Part shown: one piece after another, positions 57,570 to 64,000 of the stretch
Layout: every line of letters starts with the position of its first letter
How positions within the stretch are numbered: the first letter of the stretch is position 1
Assembly (NCBI GenBank): GCA_022494885.1
Contig: JAGVSM010004994.1
Coordinates: forward strand, 248,001 to 312,000
Source of the DNA: Micrasema longulum
Taxonomy: Eukaryota > Arthropoda > Insecta > Trichoptera > Brachycentridae
DNA length: 64,000 nt
Reading direction: 5' to 3'
Program-made: the position numbers and the translations under genes
The notes under the pieces: model-generated
What the model was told of the DNA's origin: nothing
Databases searched by the model: none
The model's input: the letters and a program-made list of their open reading frames with translations, nothing else

Positions 57570-57735
57570 CGTTATTACAATTTACCCAAATATTTTAATT
57601 TTGGAACCATTATCTTTTAGCCGTAAATAACCGTGTTAGAAAATGGGAAAAAATACGGTAGTGGAGTTCGAACATCAGCCCTCCGGATCCGGAGTCCGCG
57701 GCATTACCCGCAGGACCACGACCCGTCTTATTACG
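57570..57735 (-). mobile_element. SINE-C copy 4
   Basis: The minus-strand head from 57729 (GGGTCGTGGTCCTGCGGGTA, GCGGACTCCGGATCCGGAGG, GATGTTCGAACTCCACTACC) is followed by the body with TTATTTACGG and AAATATTTGGGTAAATTGTA. The body is more diverged than in copies 1-3. Confidence 0.6.
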
Positions 57736-57859
57736 CCCAAAGGGCACTTCGGCATATACCGGTGCGCGGTTGTTGGTCCACGTATACACGTAGGTAGTGG
57801 TTGCACAATAAACATCGAATGTTTTAACATAAATGACCGGCACAAGTAAATTCAATCAA

Positions 57860-58310
57860 TAAAATATGATACTTACGGAAAAAAAAAACAAAAGAAGAAA
57901 TTAAAATCAGAATTTACTAAAAGGTACGTTAATAGAAAATATTTCAGAAAAATAATATGAATTACACGTATAAAATGGAAATAACGAGAATATGGTTTTA
58001 TTCGAAGTTGGTTACTAGCGTGAAGGATGACAATTTATTATCAAAATAGCCAATACTGAAGAAATGAGGATTCTGGGCAAACGAGAGTTGAAACTGTAAT
58101 TAGCTGTATGCATTTCTGTGTGACAGGCCTGATTCTGCCTCAGATTTTTGGGAATGTCTAATCGTAGGTATAGAGCGTAGAATTAAGAATGGTCCAGAAA
58201 CCGCATACGCGCACCAAACTGAAGGCGACTAAACTACTCTTAAACGAGTAGATTTACGTTTTGACCCATTAGTTTCTTTATAGACGTCGCTGAGTACTCC
58301 TGATTTGAAT
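57860..58310. other. Intergenic, nothing recognised
   Basis: No repeat family, RNA gene or coding seen by eye. Confidence 0.4.
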
Positions 58311-58316
58311 TCAACG

Positions 58317-58440
58317 ATGCCGTGTTGTGTCGTTTAAAAGTGTAAAAATGCTGCTAGGATCAACAAGAAACAGGATGGGATTACATTTCATGCGTAAGTA
58401 GCAAATGCATTGCGTAAAGGTTGAATTATTTGTCCATCTG
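58317..58440 (+). pseudogene. Possible THAP zinc-finger N-terminal remnant
   Basis: From ATG at 58317 the reading is MPCCVV, stop, KCKNAARINKKQDGITFHA, stop, then ANALRKG. THAP domains begin MPxxCxxxxCxN and continue ...GIxFHxFPxxxxxRxxW, so the C2 pair, the CKN, the GITFH and an R-K-W-like end are in the right order. Two in-frame stops interrupt it. Either a THAP gene or P-element-type transposase relic, or coincidence. No downstream AVPTIF-like box was found. Confidence 0.35.
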
Positions 58441-59189
58441 TCAGATTGTCAAAGAAAACAAAATGGACATTTTGTTAGTGTTGCCAGGGTAGGCAAATTT
58501 TTTACGATACTTTGCGATTCTAATGAGAGAACTAATGAAAATTGGATCTCTCGGATTGAACAACGCCGTGGTGGACATTTGACTGAAATTATCTTTAAAA
58601 CATCAAATTGTATTTAACATGCCATAAAAATATCAGTTTCATGCAAAATAAATTTTGTTTTATTTTTAAATTCAATGTTCGTTAGTTAAATTACTCTTAT
58701 TAAATGAACCTTTATTTATCTACGCTGTTGTGTTAATCAATGTTTTGCGTGAATAATAAACTTTTAGAGAAATTAACAAATTGTTTTTTTAATTTTTACA
58801 TTCGTGTTATGATAATATTTTTCACGGTCTGGAAACATTACGCGGCGTCTTCGCGCATGTGCGCGGCGAAAGTACGGCAAAGTGGGTTTTTTTTTACACA
58901 GTCTGATGTATTCAAATATGATTCTACGCTTCTTCTGGACTGTTCTTAATTCTTTGGTATAGAGTTAAATAGTTCAGGAGCATCAAATAATGAGTTTGGA
59001 ATTTTGAACAAGACTACGATATCGGATTTATTTAAACAATCTTGTAGCAAATATATGTGTGCATAATGATAAATATGATATATTATGTATTACATTACAC
59101 TATAAAACTGAGGATACGATTATTAAGAACAGATTTGTACAAATTGCGTAATTTTAAAAGGGAAATGTTCGAATAGTGGGGCGCTCGTT

Positions 59190-60065
59190 GTATCGCCATG
59201 CGCCATGACGGTGACGGACGCCGCGCCGCGCGCCGCAACGTGTCTACGTGCAGTGCGCATGGCATAGTTACTCGTACATATTATAGGTAGGTATATTACA
59301 TTTATTTGTTCGTTACCAAATACGGAGACTGCGCAGTGTGGAATGAAATAAAATTTAAAGAAATAATAAAGTTACGATTTCTACCGTACGCCTCCGTAGA
59401 TCCGCGGCAGATACTTCGTACTCTATGCGGTCTACTCTCGGTGCATGTTATTACCTGCCACTACTGCCTCGTCCATATTGTGCAACTGCTACAACTGCTG
59501 CAACCAGCTGTAACTACCGACTACCGACTACCGACTACACCGCACGCCGCGCCAGTCCTCGGTCCTCGGGAAGGACGCTCCCGATTCCGTGTTCCCAGTT
59601 CCCATCGCTCGTGCCGCGACTCTCCGGCGGAGTTCCTCCGAGGGCAAGGGGTGACGGCGGGGGCGAGGCGGGGCGGTCCGCCACCGCGCAGAATGACCCG
59701 ACCCACCTCCCGCCGTAAATATGGCGCCGAGTAAATGCATTTCTCTTTTCCACTGTGTCACCGTGTTTTACCGTCTCCTCACTTTCCCCGGGTGGGACGG
59801 AGCGGGCGCGGCGGGAGAGGGACGGCGAGCCCGGAGTAACGGGAGAGGACCCGCGCGGCCGGCGCCGGCCGGGCGCCCGGCGACGCGGCCTCCCCGCCGT
59901 CTCGGGGGCCCGAGATGGCGAACCCGCGCCCGCGGCCCGACGGGTCCCTCGGAGCCGGCTGGCCTTGAACCGCGCATGCCCCCGGTCGAGCGGGAGGGGG
60001 CCGCGGGGCGGTGCATCGGCGGGCACGGGGAGGGGTACGCGACGTCCCGCGATTGCGGACCCGAC
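59190..60065. other. Strong CpG-rich island, 0.9 kb
   Basis: The most GC-rich block of the window, in two parts: 59210-59245 (GCCGCGCCGCGCGCCGCAAC) and 59530-60060 (CGGCCGGCGCCGGCCGGGCG and similar). Long open frames on both strands (up to 196 codons) are simply what stop-poor GC sequence yields. Their Arg/Ala/Pro/Gly composition and the absence of any motif argue against coding. A gene promoter/first exon or foreign GC-rich insert are the options. An acceptor-like GACTTTACAG sits at its right edge (60063-60072). No rRNA core sequence was recognised. Confidence 0.5.
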
Positions 60066-60449
60066 TTTACAGATAAAGTAACAAATAACTTTGTATTGTT
60101 CTTTATTCAAACTCCCGCAAAACACGCTTTAAAAGTAGTGTACGATTTTAAACGTATTTTGATTCCGATTGAGTGAGTATAAGTTACGGCCGAAATGGAA
60201 GATTCTTCGTTTTCTACGCGCCATATGATTATTTTGCTATTTTAGGTACATTCTACTCGATACAGAGAATGCCAACTCGTTCGCGAATGATTTTGCTAGT
60301 AATTCGTTGTACGTTGCACGCGGGTAATACGATTAATTATCAAGATATGATATATATAACATTATTTTTATGTTTGTGTGAAATCAACCCCGTTGATTGA
60401 CGAAAATTAGCAAATACTGATAAAAATTTGGATTTGAAAAACGGAACCC

Positions 60450-61010
60450 AGATTATATGCATAAATAGATTTAAATTATTCTATACCGATGCCTTAAAAC
60501 TATTGCGTAAAATTGAATCAACAGTTGACCACGCAATACTTCAAAAAGATCTTGATTCCTAAGGTAAATGGTGTGAACTGAATGATATGCACCCAAATAT
60601 TAAAAATGATATAAAATAGCGTTTACAAGAAAAAGGACTCAAAGTTGTTTTACTTATGGCATTAACAATATTAACTTTAAGTAAGTAAGCACAATTCAAT
60701 ATCTTTTAGTATAATTCTCTTGTTCGTAGCAATTTGGAATTCGGATGTGTTGATTGATCACCTCATTATGTGTTTTTTTTTAAATGTAATTGAAACTGTA
60801 CAGAAAAAAAAACCTTCCTTATTTGTCGTTCAAGTGTAATATACTTCGATGTTACGAAAAGCGCTTGGAGTGTTTTGAAATTGAAAAGTTAAAAACTGGG
60901 AGACAAATTGCAGATATAATGTACTTGTACAATATAATTCACAATAATGTTGATTCAGCGTTTTGTGTTAAAAATTTCTACCTTTGATACCTTTGACCTT
61001 CCATTTTTTT
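60450..61010 (+). pseudogene. jockey-like LINE RT fragments
   Basis: FKLFYTDALKLLRKIESTVD (active site degraded from YADD to YTDA), then HAILQKDLDS, stop, GKWCELNDMHPNIKND correspond to '(Y)ADDLK.....I.S..D...LQ.DLD....WC..N...LN..K' in jockey-type RTs. After a gap without recognisable sequence, 60790-60987 has RCYEKRLECFEIEKLKTGRQ and IADIMYLYNIIHNNVDSAFC, the later 'Y..RL..L.L..L..RR...D..FLYKI..N.ID' block. The region between is deleted. Related to the end-of-window element. Confidence 0.75.
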
Positions 61011-61019
61011 ACAAACAGT

Positions 61020-62110
61020 ATGGCAACCCTCAACCCTCTAGAATGTTAAGACTTTAGAACAAAAATAGAAAAAAAGTTCATATTGCCATTTATCATGATA
61101 GAGAAATTGATTATAAAAAATATTGCTGTTTCTGAAATCGAATGTCTAATCTTTATTTTGGTGTACGTACGTTAATTTTAGTTTCTTTTATTACTTCTTA
61201 TGACTTCTTATTTTCTCTTTTTGTTTTATCTTTAACTCGATCTTTATTGCTCAATTGATTTTTTTATTTTTTAAAGTTTTTTTTTTACAGTATACGTAAG
61301 AGGTAAAACAGAGTATTAAACAAATAAAGAATAATTACGAAGCAATGAAATACATATTAATTAAATACATATTAATAGTAAAAATAGTAAACAAAAAATC
61401 CCACAAAGGCGTGGCCTGTTCGTGGGTATACAAGAAATGTTTATGAATTTTGGCTCCTATACAGGAAAAATTATTTTTGTGTAATAAAAGAAAGAGAAAA
61501 GAAAGTATTCTGTAAAAGATTATAAGGTACGTTTTTATTTTATAGTAATTTAAACAAATAAAATCATAGGATTTTTCTCCTCTCTCGCTGTATTCATAAT
61601 AAATTAGTGTGAAATCTGTAATTGGTCTTACTTTTTTTAATTGTTCTTTTGTACCTAATATTTATATAAAGACTGTATGATTTCCTTAATAAACAAATAA
61701 AAGGGAAATAAAAATAAAAACTAGCTATACACTTATTTTATGTAATTTATGAAAAATGGCGGAGTTCTATAATTGAGGATATATATAAAGAATAATACGA
61801 ATGCTTACTTACAAATTTTATGTATTCTCGTTGAACTTTCAAACAAAATTTTAAAAATGAAGATTTTGTTGAAAAATTAAATAAATAAAATCTCAAAAAA
61901 AAATAAATCCGTTCATTCTATCATTCGGTCAATAACCTATTTAATATTTCGTGGATAAACATTAGAAAGAATATGGATTAAAGGAAAATACACCTTAGGA
62001 TTGCACGCATTAATACCAAATATATAGTTAATATAATCTGATCAATCAATTTTCGCTGACGCAAAATTAAAACAGTTGACGAAAATTTCCCCAAACTCAC
62101 TCTAACATGC
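61020..62110. other. AT-rich stretch, nothing recognised
   Basis: No gene or repeat family identified. Several A/T homopolymer runs. Confidence 0.4.
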
Positions 62111-62118
62111 ATATCATA

Positions 62119-62440
62119 CTATGTACGTCTATTGGTTTTAATGATTTTTTGACGGATTTCGATTTTGAATGCGTCCAATGTGCGAAGTTTTTTCTCATAC
62201 GCAAGTGCCTTTAAGCACCCCCATGAAAAGAAGTCAAATGAAGACAAATCTGATAATCTCGGAGGCCACGGAACGTCACCGAAACGTGAAATAGAGTCGT
62301 CCCCGGTGACGGGGACATAACTCTGAGAGCAGTCGATGGCGATTTCTGGCCTCACGAACTGTATCCTCAACTTGTTAAACCGCACATTGCCAGGATTGAC
62401 CTTCACTCCAATAATGTTCTAAGTGAAAATCATCATCAAC
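62119..62440 (-). pseudogene. Tc1/mariner-superfamily transposase C-terminal scrap
   Basis: Reads ISRFGDVPWPPRLSDLSSFD, then FFSWGCLKALAYEKKLRTLD and AFKIEIRQKI. This matches the widespread insect '(I)SR.GDV.WPPRS.DL.PLDFFLWGYLK...Y...P.T...LK..I' segment, which holds the third catalytic acidic residue (D of the DFF motif, retained). P and L are changed in 'SPLDFFLWG'. The upstream catalytic residues and both termini are missing. Confidence 0.75.
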
Positions 62441-62449
62441 AATATTTTG

Positions 62450-62545
62450 AGTCTATCTAAATCTTTGTAGACAAGAACTGGATTCACCCCCTCGGGAGTT
62501 ATCAATAGTAATTTTACATTACAACAGATTTAGAATATTAATATC
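62450..62545 (+). repeat. Rep-E 5' part
   Basis: TCTAAATCTTTGTAGACAAG, AACTGGATTCACCCCCTCGG, GAGTTATCAATAG and ATTACAACAG match the 18375 copy. It starts right beside the transposase scrap. Confidence 0.55.
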
Positions 62546-62864
62546 TCAGTTGTAATATATATGAAAATCATAATGTTTGATTTTACTTGTTCGTAAATAC
62601 GAATATACGATATTTGGCGTTTAATCATCAGAGTGGCCATATATGAAGCAAAGTGTGGTCGCACGCAAAAAATAAATAAATACACAAATTAACTATTCTT
62701 TAGGGAGTAGAGAAGATTCAGACAGTCACTTTTGAACTGCGAATTGTTGGAGAATCAGAGGTCTATGATGCAGCCTGATATCTCTCATTCTGGTTAGACT
62801 GTTCCATTGAGAGTATGAGAGTGTGCTTCATCGCTCGAGAACGGTACGATGTTGCCTTTCCCCC

Positions 62865-63030
62865 GAAAATGCATACTATTCTGTGTCCAGGCGGATCAAA
62901 AATACGTATTGTGGGTGAAATAGGACCAGAACCCCGGACGAGTGTTTTAGATTCGAAGGCTTCGGTCAGGTTCAAATCCCGAATAAGGGAATCGAGTAGA
63001 GATACCGCACCCCCCGTCTGGAGTGCCACA
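62865..63030 (+). repeat. SINE-B leader fragment
   Basis: CTGTGTCCAGGCGGATCAAA, AATACGTATTGTGGGTGAAA, CAGAACCCCGGACGAGTGTT and GGGAATCGAGTAGAGATACC match the leader of SINE-B. A GGTTCAAATCCC box-B-like string occurs within this leader, at 62971-62982. It ends before the tRNA head. Confidence 0.55.
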
Positions 63031-63198
63031 AGTCTAAATGCGTCAAACTGAGAAAAACTACTGAAGATTTGGACGTTCGCAATTTGTGACCACAGATCAA
63101 TATAGAACAATGTATTTATTCCACTTTTATTGATAACTATCAACTTCACCAGTGACCGGGTTTCGTCGTGACTCGTGACCGACGTTTGGCACCGCAAG

Positions 63199-63244
63199 AC
63201 TGCAGACTGCAGACTGCAGACTGGCGGGAGGCGGGAGGCGGGAG
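63199..63244 (+). repeat. Two adjacent 7-bp tandem arrays
   Basis: (ACTGCAG)3 at 63199-63221 is followed at once by (GCGGGAG)3 at 63223-63244. Different units share the 7-bp period also seen at 31989 and 56990. Confidence 0.9.
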
Positions 63245-63481
63245 ACTAAACAAATGTCTATGCTATATACGAGTGCAAGCGGAGGTTGGAAATTATGGGA
63301 ATAAACGAGTTTAACTTAAAATAATTTAAGTATATCGTAATAAAACTATATTTTACATTTGTTTTTATTATATACATGCATACAAAACATAAATGCATGC
63401 AACTGTTATTACTTTATAATTAAATTATTTTTATTTAAACTCCTCTTCCTCTTTTTTGTAATATTTACATAAATTATATCT

Positions 63482-64000
63482 TTTACTGCTTTGAATTTGC
63501 CCTCTTTTCCCTTTACACCGACGATATGAAAATTTTTACCAAAATTAAATCTCTAGAAGATATTGACAACCTCCAAAGAGACCCAGATAGGGTCGTTAAA
63601 TACTGCAATGATAATTTTCTTTATTTTAATGTCTCCAAATGCTACAAAGTAACCTTTACCAGAAATAAGATAATAATACCATCCTTTTACTTTATAAATG
63701 CATGCAAAATTACTGAAGTAGACTACTGTATTCGTGACCTTGGAGTATATTTAGATAAAAAATTGACACATGAAGAACATATAGGAAAGAAAGCTTACAA
63801 AACATCGGTCAGTTAAATGGCTTACAAACATAAGTTACAAGAGTCTGTAAGCCATTTAACAATCCACATACATTAAAAACACTATATTTTGTACGTGTAC
63901 GCAGTATCCTTGAATATCGTTCCACTGTCTGGTCTCCTCAATATTTCAAATATATTTTAAGAATTGAAAGAATTCAAAAAAAAAAATTGAATCACGTAAA
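63482..64000 (+). pseudogene. jockey-like LINE RT (palm to thumb), runs off the window
   Basis: Begins FEFALFSLYTDDMKIFTKIK with the active site as YTDD (63517-63528), then SLEDIDNLQRDPDRVVKYCN, LYFNVSKCYKVTFTRNK and VDYCIRDLGVYLDKKLTHEE with HI, the conserved 'I.DLGV..D..L.F..HI' block. A stop arises in the inverted repeat at 63812-63860. After it NPHTLKTLYFVRVRSILEYR, STVWSPQYFKYILRIERIQK continues to the window edge. The 5' part is missing before the palm. It would align with the RT pieces at 21300 and 60450. Confidence 0.85.
63812..63860. repeat. 18-bp inverted repeat inside the LINE RT
   Basis: GTTAAATGGCTTACAAAC (63812-63829) and GTCTGTAAGCCATTTAAC (63843-63860) pair at 17 of 18 positions over a 13-nt loop. 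The right arm fits the expected coding sequence ('CKPFNNP'-like region). The left arm introduces a TAA in frame. Confidence 0.85.

Noticed and set aside
59210..60060. Ribosomal RNA or its spacers
   Set aside because: No conserved rRNA core sequence recognised despite high GC, so rRNA was not called.
59535..60125. 196-residue minus-strand open frame, plus 151- and 142-residue plus-strand frames over the GC island
   Set aside because: Long frames on both strands are expected in stop-poor GC sequence. Composition is Arg/Ala/Pro/Gly-rich with no motif, and the frames overlap each other.
1..64000. CRISPR arrays or prokaryotic operons
   Set aside because: No regularly spaced direct repeats with unique spacers and no dense coding. 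All evidence points to a eukaryotic repeat-rich locus.

Overview
This window looks like intergenic or intronic DNA from an animal genome, most probably an insect. It is AT-rich and has no dense coding, no bacterial-style operons and no ribosome-binding-site pattern. It is full of eukaryotic transposable-element (TE) debris: non-LTR retrotransposon ends, tRNA-derived SINEs, mariner/Tc1, hAT and Penelope remnants, and MITEs. The element mix (RTE-like elements with short tandem-repeat tails, jockey/CR1-like fragments, mori-type mariner) would fit a lepidopteran or hemipteran, but the order cannot be fixed from this sequence. No host gene was recognised with confidence. The best candidates are a possible terminal exon at 25021-25142 and a broken THAP-type zinc-finger start near 58317.

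Layout. 0-5 kb: Penelope-like reverse transcriptase (RT) scrap, SINE fragments, a cluster of TGACGTCA palindromes, a perfect 31-bp-arm hairpin and a LINE C-terminal remnant. 5-11 kb: two GC-rich islands, an I/R1-like LINE end, a mariner transposase pseudogene, and an RTE-like pseudogene carrying a nested LINE 3' end. 11-24 kb: sparse sequence with several inverted-repeat elements (15.4, 18.4, 19.4 and 22.9 kb), a jockey-like LINE end at 21.3 kb and a perfect 74-bp-arm palindrome at 23.5 kb. 24-31 kb: a possible exon, a SINE-B copy split by a LINE, a hAT remnant holding a SINE-A copy, and Tc1-like and zinc-tail transposase remnants. 31-38 kb: another RT pseudogene and a 1.34-kb terminal-inverted-repeat element. 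38-44 kb: sparse. 43.9-50 kb: two opposed SINE-B copies, a 183-bp MITE, an RTE-1 copy, a tandem duplication and more SINE and LINE ends. 50-57 kb: second copies of the 19-kb MITE and of RTE-1, and two LINE C-terminal ends. 57-64 kb: a 7-bp minisatellite, a strong GC-rich island at 59.2-60.1 kb, two related jockey-like RT pieces and a mariner-like transposase scrap.

Relationships. Several families recur, so copies can be compared inside the window: three tRNA-derived SINE families (A Val-like; B Gly-like, with an unusual leader upstream of the tRNA head; C of undetermined type), RTE-1 (45.3 and 54 kb, fragment at 20.7 kb), a CR1/jockey-like family (56.1 and 10.3 kb), a dispersed repeat called Rep-E, and a TIR family with ends at 35.5, 36.8, 49.5 and 52.1 kb. 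Almost every coding piece has a frameshift, a stop or a truncation, so nothing here appears autonomous. All family assignments come from reading translations and motifs by eye; none was confirmed by a database search.
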